From assembly GCF_015624485.1 (NCBI RefSeq), contig NZ_CP061378.1, positions 992,001 to 1,056,000 on the forward strand: DNA of 64,000 nt, given 5' to 3'. The notes below the pieces were generated by a model. It searched no databases and was not told the DNA's origin. It was given only the letters and a program-made list of their open reading frames with translations. Shown here piece by piece: positions 1 through 7,855 of the stretch (positions are counted from its first letter, which is position 1; every line of letters starts with the position of its first letter). The translations under genes and the position numbers were made by a program. Origin of the DNA: Bradyrhizobium genosp. L (GTDB lineage Bacteria > Pseudomonadota > Alphaproteobacteria > Rhizobiales > Xanthobacteraceae).

Positions 1-1241
1 CGGCGAGCGGCGAAGGTCTCGTCGTCCGCCTTGCTGTTGAACGGCTTGTCCAACGGCATGACCTGGCGGGCGCGGGTCATCGGCTCGACTGCTTTGAAGC
101 CGGCTTTGGCGAGGGCCTGATTCAGAGAGACACCAATGTCATGGCGGTCGGGCCAGGAAATGCCGGTGCCGCCGGGCAGCCAGTCATCGCCATGCACGGT
201 TCCGAGGCGCGGCAGCACCCAGAGCCCGTCCTCATCGACCACCGGCTGGGCCAGCTCGGCCGGAGCGAGGGCGGCACGGCCGGTCAGGCGACGAACGAGG
301 TCGAAGACCTTCTGATCGTCCTTGTGCGGCCAATAGCCGATCGTGGGTCCATGTTCGCCCTTGGACGGTGCCGGGCCGCTTCTGGCGCGGAAGTCGAACG
401 AAGTGTGGCGATAGACGTCGGCAGAGGCGGACTCCATCGCCGGCATGAAGACGTCAAGCGCGCGATTGGGGTCATTGCGGCCCGTCCATCCGTCAACGGC
501 CCCCCAATTGCGGATGGAAGGCCGGGCGAGGAGGTGCAGCTGCGGACGCTCGGGATAAGTCGGTGTGTAGAGAGTGATGACCTCGCTCCAAAGGCCCCGC
601 TTTGTCTGACGCGGCGGGAAGGCGACCAGCTCTACTCCCGTGAAGGCATCGCTTTGTGCGGCCTTGGCCACGAGCACGCGTTGCGCACCGCTCCGGAAGC
701 GCAGGTCTTGACCTGCCAACGCGCCCAGCGCGTGGGCGGCGATCGCATCGAACAGAAGATTGTCCGCCGGACTCGGGCAGGCGCCCTTCTGAGCCTGCAG
801 CGCGCCATTCACTTGCAGTTTGGTCCAACTGGCCGTGTCCATCGCGGTCCCGGCAATCGCCGCGCGCGTCGGCGCCGGCTTATCGGGGTAGATCAGGGTC
901 AGCCATAGGCCGATCGCCGCCTGGACGCGCCGACGCAGGTCTTCGTCGGTGGCGACATCGCCTGTGATGAAGAAGGAAAGAGGCCGACTCTGGGTTTCGG
1001 CGTCGAACTGGTGGCGCCGCATGAAGGCGATCTCGGGAACAAACCAGGCCAGGATCTCGGAGAGCCCATCGAGGCGCAGGGTCGACGGAGCGTCATTCGG
1101 GCGCTTGGATTTCTCGCGCGACCATGCCTGCAAGGTTTCTTGCGCGTCTGGGGACAAACGGTAGCGCGTCAGCACCAGATTATCCTGGGCGGTGAAGCCG
1201 GCTTCCCAGACATTCAGGTCGAGCGAATTGACGTTAGCCAT
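1..1241 (-). CDS. pPIWI-RE protein, N-terminal part (cut by window edge)
   Basis: The reading frame is open from ATG at 1241 to the window edge, giving about 413 residues without a stop. It starts MANVNSLDLNVWEAG and contains FFITGDVATDEDLRRRVQAA and GWTGRNDPNRALDVFMPA, which I recognise as the N-terminal pPIWI_RE/DUF3962-type region that precedes the RNase H-like PIWI domain. The PIWI domain, with the conserved Arg and Glu that name the family, would lie to the left and is not visible. The start overlaps the helicase stop by 8 bp, so the two are translationally coupled. pPIWI-RE proteins are Argonaute relatives predicted to bind guide-target hybrids in defence against plasmids and phages. 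Identity is inferred from partial sequence plus the two diagnostic partner genes upstream. Confidence 0.8.
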   Translation of the reverse strand, partial: MANVNSLDLNVWEAGFTAQDNLVLTRYRLSPDAQETLQAWSREKSKRPNDAPSTLRLDGLSEILAWFVPEIAFMRRHQFDAETQSRPLSFFITGDVATDEDLRRRVQAAIGLWLTLIYPDKPAPTRAAIAGTAMDTASWTKLQVNGALQAQKGACPSPADNLLFDAIAAHALGALAGQDLRFRSGAQRVLVAKAAQSDAFTGVELVAFPPRQTKRGLWSEVITLYTPTYPERPQLHLLARPSIRNWGAVDGWTGRNDPNRALDVFMPAMESASADVYRHTSFDFRARSGPAPSKGEHGPTIGYWPHKDDQKVFDLVRRLTGRAALAPAELAQPVVDEDGLWVLPRLGTVHGDDWLPGGTGISWPDRHDIGVSLNQALAKAGFKAVEPMTRARQVMPLDKPFNSKADDETFAAR

Positions 1242-4200
1242 AGGCGAGGCCCTTGGTCTTGGAGAGCGCATCGCGGAATGGCTGGTAGAGCAATTTCGCG
1301 AGTGTTCTGGCGGTGGGATCGGACGACGCCATGGCGATGTCGAGCTGGCGCAATGCCTGGACGAGGGCGCTGCTGTCTGGCGTGTCAGTTGCGCCGTCGA
1401 AGGAGAGAGGCGCGAACTGCCGGTCGACAAAGCCGATGTGCACGGGGCAGCCGTTGCGAATGCCACGGCCGATGGTCTGCCAAAGCGGGGTCAGCATGTC
1501 CCACGCGAACTGGGCCTTGTAGTCGGTCGAGAGGCCGCTGTAGCCGCCGCGAGCATAGAGGCTGTAGCGCACGATGTTGGTGGCCGCGTAACGCATGCGG
1601 CGGGCGCGCTGGGACAGGCGCTCGTCAGGCTGGCCGGGATCTGTGCCCATTCCGCGGTCGAAGCGCTCGACGCCGAAGCGGTTCAGCCGGCCGATCACCG
1701 CGGCCAGGTCGTCCGGCCGTGGGTGGGGTCGGTGCAGGAAATAGATCGAGGCGATCGCTGCGCGACTTTCGCGATTGAGGATATTGTGGCCGCGGGCGAC
1801 CACTTGCATCGGCGCCACTAGGATCGATTTTTCCGGTTCCTCGCCGAAGCGTTCGATGAGGGAGCGGGGAAGCGGCCTGGCGCGTCGCAGGCGATGATCG
1901 TCCGGCGCGCCGGCGTCATCGGCTTGGTCCCGTGTCAGGCAGAACACCCGCCAGTCGGCCAAGCCGTGGGTCTCGAGGCTCTCAAGCAGCATGTCGGCGA
2001 CGATTGCCGCATCCGTGTAGGAGTTGGTGACGAGAAGGGCGCGGCGTCGCCCGCGCAGATGCTCGTCGCCCCATTCACGGGCCATGCGCAGCCAGTTCTC
2101 CTCGATCAGGTTGAGGTTATCGCGACGGGCGGACAGGCGCGCGGCGACGCCACTCAAGGCCCTGCGGCGGTCTGCTTCCCGCAGGCCTGAAATCCGAACC
2201 TGCTTTCCCTCCTCGTTGCGCAAGGGCACCAGCTCGAACACGGAGCGTCCAATTGCATCGAGCTCGGCCTGGGGCTGCAATAGCACGCCTTGGGCCGGGA
2301 CTTGCACGTCGAAGCTCGGCGACGCGCAGTCCATGGGCTTCCCTGTTTTGGGATTGAACTGACGTTGGGCACCGCCGGCCCAGCTCGTGCCACTGAGCAT
2401 CAGCACGTGGGGACCGGCCTGACCTTCGCTGGCGAGCAGGTCGTGCAGGTGGGTGAGCAGGTGGCGGCCGACCCCGAGGTGGTTGATGAGGGTCAATTTG
2501 CCGCCCATCGTGTCGCGCCGATCCTCGCTTGGCTCGTCATACAGTAACCCGAACACCGCTCCGGCCGGGTTCGACGGGAGCAGCGTGCGGTAGTGGCGGA
2601 TTAGATTGCCGGCCTGGCTCAGCAACTGGGCGTCGTCGATCCCGAGGTCGGTGGCCACGGCCGGTTGGGTCTTCACCAGCCAGTAATAATGGGACAGGAC
2701 GAGGTCGGTGACGATCGCAAGCAACAGCGCAAGCGCATTGCCGTGGGGGCTCATCGCCGCCTTGCTTGCCGTGGCGCTGGTGGCGTTGAACGCCGATAGT
2801 GGACCGTCCAGGAGATCGCGGACCCGTTCGGTCAGATTTTCATAATAGTCGCTGACCACCATATCGCGGGCGATGGCCTGAAGGGCATCGCTTGCGGACT
2901 GGAAGGCGGGATTGCGGAAGGGTTGTCGCGCCTCGTCGGCTTGTTCCTCGGCCTCGTCACGGCTGACGGCCGACCCTTGCGAAAAGCGCGAGATGCTTCC
3001 GGCGACCTTGATGACCTCGAGGAAGTCTTCCTCGAAATCCGGATCGTCGAAGCTGCGACCGGGGCGGGTGAGGCCCTGCACATCCTGCCGCCGTCGCCAA
3101 ATTTCATAGAGGATGCCGCCGGCGGTGAAGGGCGTGTTGCGGTAGAAGTCAGCGAGATAGGCCTGCTCGTTCTGGAGAAGAGCGTAGAGCGTTCCGATCA
3201 GGCGGTAGAATGTGTGGAAGTTGGCCTGCCAGCGAGCGTTCACCTGACGGCGAAACTGGACTCCGCTGCGCTCGCGCAACGCCTCGGACGACTTGGTGCC
3301 GATTGCCGGTGCATAGACGTCGCGCTCGTCACCCATGATCGGTGAGCGTGGCGCGAAGATATCGTCGAGGGTTTTTTGGACGGAGTCGACCTCATCGACG
3401 ATCATCAAGTCCAGGGTGTGCTGAAACAGTTCCGGCAAGGTCAGATGCTGCGCCGATGTCCATTTGTCCGGCGTCATGTGGACGAAGGCCTGGGGCGTAA
3501 GGGCGATAACCTGGGCGGTGACGGCGCTACGCTGCTGCTCCTGAGCCGGGCACCGCGTCCATAACGGACATGACCTCTGGGCGCCGACGCCATCGTCGTC
3601 GTCAACCGCGTCTTCCTCGGCGAGCTCCGCGTCGCGGCGACGCTGATAGATCCTGTGGCAGGGCTTCTCCTTGAAGGTGGGGAAAGCGGGCCGCTGGCCC
3701 GCTCCGCGGACGACGGTCGGATCGCGCTGGAAGCCGTCGAGCGGACAGGCGACGCTGAAGTTTTCGGCGACGTCTCCGACAGCCGACACCGACCAACCCG
3801 AGGACGACAGGCCCTGCTGCCAGTGGATGGAGTTCAGGTGGCGGTCGCGATTGTAGAAGCTTGAGAGCACCGTGGCGCTGACGCCGTGCATCCGCAGGCG
3901 GGCGATCAGGGTCGCTCCCTGGATAGTGTCGGTGACGAGGATGCCAATGCGCTTGCCCTGACCGCCGAGAGTCAGGGCCAGCACGACAAGCCACACCAGG
4001 GTAGATTTGCCGGAGGACAGCATGCCGAGGACATGGACGGCGCCGTCCAAGGTCAGGGTTTCGCCGTCGAAGAAGCCTTCCTTAAGGCCTTCGAGCTGGA
4101 GTTTATTGAGACGCTCGCGCAGCCGAAGCGGCGGGAGGGTCGAGGGCCAGTCCGATTGAGCTTCCCGCGCGTCGACCGTTTCGGCGGCGGCCCGCAGCTG

Positions 4201-4797
4201 CGCCAGGGTCAATGTGATTGGCGCATGGCGGTGCCGCCGCGGGATGGCATGCTTGGCCGCGGCCGCCGCATCCGGATCGGCTACGGGGATTTGGTAGGCG
4301 AGCAGCGTCTCACCGCGGTTGGTGCGGACCAGCGCGTCGCCTGCGCTGGCCAACTGCAGGACACGGGCGATCCAGGGCGCGGGCGTTTGCAGGTGATCGG
4401 TCAGGACGGCGAGCACGCCTTCAGGCGCGCTGCGCCGCAGGGTGGGGATGCGGCCGTTGATGGCGTAGCAGCGCATCGTTTCCGGCGTGAGGCCGTGTCG
4501 ACGGCAGGCGTCGAGCCAGGCCGAGGCCGACATGTAGCGGCCGGCCAGGTGTCGCAGGCTCGTCAGATCGCGCAGGAAGGCCGGATCGGCGCCGGCTGCC
4601 ATGACTTTCGCATAACCAAGCAACAGATAGGGAAGGGCCGATACGTCCTCGTCGGGACAGTGGCGCGCCAGGAAATGAAGACATAGCTCGGTGAGCGCGA
4701 GTATGCGGTCCTCCGCCGCGGGGAGATCGCGCGCCGCGGGATCGGCGCTGCGCAATGCCTTGCGGTAGACCTCCAAGAAGGCGCGATCCGTCCTCAT
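1234..4797 (-). CDS. pPIWI-RE-associated DinG-like superfamily 2 helicase
   Basis: This is a 1187-residue helicase. The Walker A motif GMLSSGKST is at residues 258-266 and the DEVD Walker B at about 468-471. Four cysteines lie between them at about 351, 380, 410 and 416, spaced like the iron-sulphur cluster of DinG/XPD helicases. A C-terminal helicase half contains VVARGHNILN and IGRLNRFG. The N-terminal 230 residues match the extra region typical of pPIWI-RE helicases. It starts at ATG 4797, overlapping the upstream REase gene by 4 bp (ATGA), and ends inside the pPIWI-RE start. The expected role is to unwind or translocate on nucleic acid for the PIWI protein. The family assignment rests on motifs and gene order. 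The exact substrate is unknown. Confidence 0.85.
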   Translation of the reverse strand: MRTDRAFLEVYRKALRSADPAARDLPAAEDRILALTELCLHFLARHCPDEDVSALPYLLLGYAKVMAAGADPAFLRDLTSLRHLAGRYMSASAWLDACRRHGLTPETMRCYAINGRIPTLRRSAPEGVLAVLTDHLQTPAPWIARVLQLASAGDALVRTNRGETLLAYQIPVADPDAAAAAKHAIPRRHRHAPITLTLAQLRAAAETVDAREAQSDWPSTLPPLRLRERLNKLQLEGLKEGFFDGETLTLDGAVHVLGMLSSGKSTLVWLVVLALTLGGQGKRIGILVTDTIQGATLIARLRMHGVSATVLSSFYNRDRHLNSIHWQQGLSSSGWSVSAVGDVAENFSVACPLDGFQRDPTVVRGAGQRPAFPTFKEKPCHRIYQRRRDAELAEEDAVDDDDGVGAQRSCPLWTRCPAQEQQRSAVTAQVIALTPQAFVHMTPDKWTSAQHLTLPELFQHTLDLMIVDEVDSVQKTLDDIFAPRSPIMGDERDVYAPAIGTKSSEALRERSGVQFRRQVNARWQANFHTFYRLIGTLYALLQNEQAYLADFYRNTPFTAGGILYEIWRRRQDVQGLTRPGRSFDDPDFEEDFLEVIKVAGSISRFSQGSAVSRDEAEEQADEARQPFRNPAFQSASDALQAIARDMVVSDYYENLTERVRDLLDGPLSAFNATSATASKAAMSPHGNALALLLAIVTDLVLSHYYWLVKTQPAVATDLGIDDAQLLSQAGNLIRHYRTLLPSNPAGAVFGLLYDEPSEDRRDTMGGKLTLINHLGVGRHLLTHLHDLLASEGQAGPHVLMLSGTSWAGGAQRQFNPKTGKPMDCASPSFDVQVPAQGVLLQPQAELDAIGRSVFELVPLRNEEGKQVRISGLREADRRRALSGVAARLSARRDNLNLIEENWLRMAREWGDEHLRGRRRALLVTNSYTDAAIVADMLLESLETHGLADWRVFCLTRDQADDAGAPDDHRLRRARPLPRSLIERFGEEPEKSILVAPMQVVARGHNILNRESRAAIASIYFLHRPHPRPDDLAAVIGRLNRFGVERFDRGMGTDPGQPDERLSQRARRMRYAATNIVRYSLYARGGYSGLSTDYKAQFAWDMLTPLWQTIGRGIRNGCPVHIGFVDRQFAPLSFDGATDTPDSSALVQALRQLDIAMASSDPTARTLAKLLYQPFRDALSKTKGLAYG

Positions 4798-6083
4798 GGC
4801 GTCAGCTCTTCGAGGAGATCGGACACGGTGGCGATCGCGACGGCCGGACGGCCGTTGGCCGCGCGCAGAGCTTCAAATCGCGCCTCAAAGCGAGGATCCG
4901 TCTCGATGATGTAGTCGGGGATGACCAGATAGCAGTGGTGGTCGGCCTCGAAGGTCTTGAAGCCGTTGAAGCGGCTGGCGAGGCGAGCCGGCGAGATATA
5001 GTCCTTAACATCGATGGCCAGCCGTCGGCTACTGTCCGGGGCTATTGCCACAAGGTCCACCCGATCCAGGCTCGGCCACAGTTTCGTTGTCCACCCCAGG
5101 GAGTCGAGCCCGCGTTTGAGTTCGAGCTCCGCCAGTCCCGGAAGCGCCCAAAAGGTCCGGAAGGCGCGCTTTAAATAAAGCATTCCAGGGCGGTACTTGA
5201 GCGTTGCGTGCACGCCTTCGCGGGCTTTGCGGATGGCTTCAGGCTGGCGACATTCGGTGTGGAAGGCGCGACCGTCGCGGCGCAGGATCGTCTTGCTGAC
5301 CGTGCAGATTGGCAGTTCTCCGTTGATCGCGAAGCTTTCGGGAATCCGGTCGTAGAAGGCCTCGACGATTTCGTCCGATCGTTCGAGGGTGGCGAGCAGC
5401 GGGTCCATGAGGATGGCTGTGGACCAACTCGTCATGACCACGTTTTCGATGATCGTTTTCCGCCAGGTCCGGTAGAGCGCTTCGCCATCGACACGATCGC
5501 GGCAGAGGCCCACCAGCATCTCGTAGCCGAGGTTCTCTTCGATCTCGGATTCGGGATCCCCTCCAGGCAGCGCCAAGGCACGGCACGCAGTGCTGGCCTC
5601 GCCGGACTCGACGAGCCGCACGGCGAGATAGTCGCCGCCCGCATCCCAGCTGACGTCCGGAAGCCACCGGAAAAGAGGCTCCTTGGCACGACGCATGAGC
5701 CCGTGAAGATCCGTAGGCCAGACGTTATCGCCATCGGCGAGGTTGCGCGCAGCGCCCAAGTCGAACACGCGCCGGACAGATGGTGGATAGGGCGCCCTCA
5801 GCCACCCTTCGGCGTCGAGACTGGCCTGGATTTGGACGATGGCGCTGGCGATCAGAGTGACCATCTCGCGAACGCCGTGGACGGGCGCTTGGGGGCCTTC
5901 GAGCTGCGCGAGCTTGGCAAGGACATCCGGCGCTACGCCTGCCGGGTCCTCAAGATAGCGGTAAAGAGTGGCGCGGCCGATGCCGAGTTGCTCGGCGGCG
6001 GCCGTCTTCCAGCGGCGGCCATAGCCAAGTTTCTCCGAAAAGAGCGCTTGGGCACGCTGAGGGAATGAGGCCGCATCGACCAC
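4794..6083 (-). CDS. pPIWI-RE-associated HTH-REase protein
   Basis: This 429-residue protein is the first gene of the minus-strand pPIWI-RE operon. Residues 25-60 (WKTAAAEQLGIGRATLYRYL) form a helix-turn-helix. The C-terminal half carries a PD-(D/E)XK nuclease signature: Asp343 in RVDLVAI, then Asp358-Val-Lys360 in LAIDVKDY, with candidate motif I glutamates near 319-321. Cysteines at about 260 and 278 may add a structural site. This HTH plus REase layout is that of the REase which accompanies pPIWI-RE proteins. The start is GTG at 6083, with AAGGAG eight bases upstream. The next gene overlaps by 4 bp. The HTH may autoregulate the operon or guide the nuclease; neither is shown. Confidence 0.85.
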   Translation of the reverse strand: MVDAASFPQRAQALFSEKLGYGRRWKTAAAEQLGIGRATLYRYLEDPAGVAPDVLAKLAQLEGPQAPVHGVREMVTLIASAIVQIQASLDAEGWLRAPYPPSVRRVFDLGAARNLADGDNVWPTDLHGLMRRAKEPLFRWLPDVSWDAGGDYLAVRLVESGEASTACRALALPGGDPESEIEENLGYEMLVGLCRDRVDGEALYRTWRKTIIENVVMTSWSTAILMDPLLATLERSDEIVEAFYDRIPESFAINGELPICTVSKTILRRDGRAFHTECRQPEAIRKAREGVHATLKYRPGMLYLKRAFRTFWALPGLAELELKRGLDSLGWTTKLWPSLDRVDLVAIAPDSSRRLAIDVKDYISPARLASRFNGFKTFEADHHCYLVIPDYIIETDPRFEARFEALRAANGRPAVAIATVSDLLEELTP

Positions 6084-6114
6084 GAATCAGTCTCCTTGAA
6101 ACAAAAGAGACCAT

Positions 6115-6132
6115 AGTGTATCAAGTGTATCA
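6115..6132 (-). promoter_or_regulatory. Tandem 9-bp repeats upstream of the pPIWI-RE operon
   Basis: Two direct copies of AGTGTATCA lie side by side at 6115-6123 and 6124-6132, about 32 bp upstream of the GTG start of the HTH-REase gene. They sit in the 147-bp divergent region between this operon and abiE. Their place suggests a binding site for a regulator, perhaps the HTH of the first gene. No clear -35/-10 pair was found for the minus strand. Confidence 0.4.
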
Positions 6133-6183
6133 CGGCAACAAAGCCTTAGTCCACCGCCGGGAATGTCCACAAACCTAACCACA

Positions 6184-6223
6184 TTGAAAACTGTCAGAAA
6201 GGAGCATATATTTCTGACAGGAG
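6184..6223 (+). promoter_or_regulatory. abiE promoter with perfect inverted repeat operator
   Basis: TTGAAA at 6184-6189 and TATATT at 6207-6212 are separated by 17 bp, a good sigma-70-type promoter. A perfect 10-bp inverted repeat, CTGTCAGAAA at 6191-6200 and TTTCTGACAG at 6211-6220, overlaps the spacer and -10 box. AGGAG at 6219-6223 lies 7 bases before ATG 6231. AbiEi antitoxins are known to repress their own promoter by binding inverted repeats, so this is the expected operator. The predicted transcript start near 6219 leaves a very short leader. Confidence 0.75.
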
Positions 6224-6230
6224 CATGATC

Positions 6231-6824
6231 ATGCAGCGGTTAACCGAACAGATTCTCGCGCATGCGGAGGGGTTGTCGGAAGGCACGCCCGTGGCGGCTA
6301 AGAGCTTGCTTCATCTCGGTAATCGTGCCGCGGTGGATCAGGCATTGTCGCGTCTGACCGAGCGAGGTCAACTGATCCGCGCCGGTCGCGGCGTTTATCT
6401 CCGTCCCATCACGAGCCGGTTCGGCACGAGGGCTCCCTCCGTCCAGCAGGCGGTCGAGGCGCTCGCCAACCAACGCGGCGAGGTCATCGTCCCGAGCGGG
6501 GCGGCAGCCGCCAACACCCTCGGCCTCACGACCCAAGTGCCGGTTCGGTCGGTCTATCTGACCTCCGGCCGCAGCCGAACGATGAATCTCGGCAAGCAGA
6601 TCGTCGAACTTCGTCACGCTCCGCGCTGGCAACTCGCCCTGGCTCATAAGCCGGCTGGCGAGGCGGTGCGTGCGCTGGCCTGGCTTGGGCCGGAGAAGGC
6701 GGAAGCCGCACTGAAGATGTTGAAGCGGAAGCTCTCGCCGTCCACTTTCAGCGAACTTGTGGCGGCGGCGCCGCAGCTTCCAACCTGGCTCGCGCGCAGC
6801 GTGGGAAAGGCGGCGCATGGCTGA
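6231..6824 (+). CDS. abiEi: AbiEi-type antitoxin / transcriptional repressor (DUF6088)
   Basis: A 197-residue protein with an N-terminal winged helix (residues about 1-60, ending GRGVYLRP) and the AbiEi antitoxin C-terminal region around PSGAAAANTLGLTTQVP and the Gly-Arg-Ser-Arg stretch. ATG 6231 is preferred over ATG 6225, because AGGAG is 7 bases from 6231 and only one base from 6225. The gene overlaps the downstream toxin gene by 8 bp. It is predicted to antagonise the nucleotidyltransferase toxin without stable binding (type IV toxin-antitoxin) and to repress the promoter just upstream, which carries a perfect inverted repeat. AbiE systems act in abortive infection and in stabilising mobile elements. 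Confidence 0.85.
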   Translation: MQRLTEQILAHAEGLSEGTPVAAKSLLHLGNRAAVDQALSRLTERGQLIRAGRGVYLRPITSRFGTRAPSVQQAVEALANQRGEVIVPSGAAAANTLGLTTQVPVRSVYLTSGRSRTMNLGKQIVELRHAPRWQLALAHKPAGEAVRALAWLGPEKAEAALKMLKRKLSPSTFSELVAAAPQLPTWLARSVGKAAHG

Positions 6825-7830
6825 CGCCTTTCTCCACCTTCCGGTCGCCGACCGCCGCGAGGCGCTGAGCGTCGCGGCCGATCAGTCGGGACGCCCAGCG
6901 CACCTTCTCGAGAAGGATGTGTGGGTGGTATGGGCGCTCGCCACGCTCTATGGATCGGCGCTCGGCGAGCATCTGGTGTTCAAGGGCGGCACGTCACTGT
7001 CAAAGGCTTATGGGGTCATCCGGCGGTTTTCCGAGGACGTCGACCTGACCTACGACATCCGGGCGATCGCGCCGGACCTGGTGGGGGCCAACGGCGAGGC
7101 GTTGCCGAAAACGCGGAGCGAGGAGAAGCGCTGGTCGAGCGAGGTGCGCAAGCGCTTGCCGCAGTGGGTGGCGGGGAACGCCCAGCCGGTGATCGCGGAC
7201 GTGCTGGCCGCGGAGGCGTTGGCTGCTGCCATCCGCGTCGAGGACGAGAAGCTGTTCATCGACTATGAACCGATCGCGGCGGGCTCCGGGTACGTGACGC
7301 CGAGCGTGATGCTCGAGTTCGGCGCGCGATCGACGGGCGAGCCGGCAAGTCTGCGGGACATCGCCTGCGACGCATCCGGTCTGATCGAAGGCGTGACGTT
7401 TCCGACGGCACGACCACGCGTCATGCACGCCGAGCGAACCTTCTGGGAAAAGGCGACGGCGATCCACGTCTTCTGCCTGCAGGAGCGACTCCGCGGCGAT
7501 CGCTTCGCACGACACTGGCATGATGTCGTGCGGCTGGATGAGGCCGGCCTTGCGGAAGCGGCTTTCGCGGATCGCGACCTGGCGGGCGCAGTCGCGCGCC
7601 ACAAGGGCATGTTCTTCGCCGAGAAGGCGGCCGATCGCAGTCCGATCGACTACGTGGCCGCCGTGAATGGCGGTTTGCACCTCGTGCCCGGCGGCGATGC
7701 CTCCAAGGCGCTGCGAGAAGACTACCGCCGCATGGTCGATGACGGATTGTTCTTGGACGATGCCGAACCCTTCGAGGCGCTGATGGCGCGATGCGCCGAC
7801 ATCGCTGCGCGGGCCAATCGCGCGGCGTAA
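6817..7830 (+). CDS. abiEii: AbiEii-type nucleotidyltransferase toxin
   Basis: A 337-residue protein of the AbiEii/AbiGii family. The nucleotidyltransferase core is plain: KGGTSLSKAYG at residues 56-66 and SEDVDLTYD at 72-80 form the G-S and D-x-D motifs of the polymerase-beta fold. Further family blocks are MLEFGARSTGEP (165-176), ERTFWEKATAIH (206-217) and RHWHDVVRL (232-240). The start is ATG 6817 inside the antitoxin gene; a longer in-frame start upstream would lie wholly within abiEi and is not likely. Family members transfer nucleotides to cell targets such as tRNA, stopping growth; the target here is not known. The gene ends 25 bp before gajA. Confidence 0.9.
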   Translation: MADAFLHLPVADRREALSVAADQSGRPAHLLEKDVWVVWALATLYGSALGEHLVFKGGTSLSKAYGVIRRFSEDVDLTYDIRAIAPDLVGANGEALPKTRSEEKRWSSEVRKRLPQWVAGNAQPVIADVLAAEALAAAIRVEDEKLFIDYEPIAAGSGYVTPSVMLEFGARSTGEPASLRDIACDASGLIEGVTFPTARPRVMHAERTFWEKATAIHVFCLQERLRGDRFARHWHDVVRLDEAGLAEAAFADRDLAGAVARHKGMFFAEKAADRSPIDYVAAVNGGLHLVPGGDASKALREDYRRMVDDGLFLDDAEPFEALMARCADIAARANRAA

Positions 7831-7855
7831 TAGAAAAGAAAGCAGGGAGAGAAAT

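Noticed and set aside
3886..4686. 266-codon plus-strand frame inside the helicase gene
   Set aside because: It lies wholly antisense to a motif-rich helicase gene, and its text has no domain.
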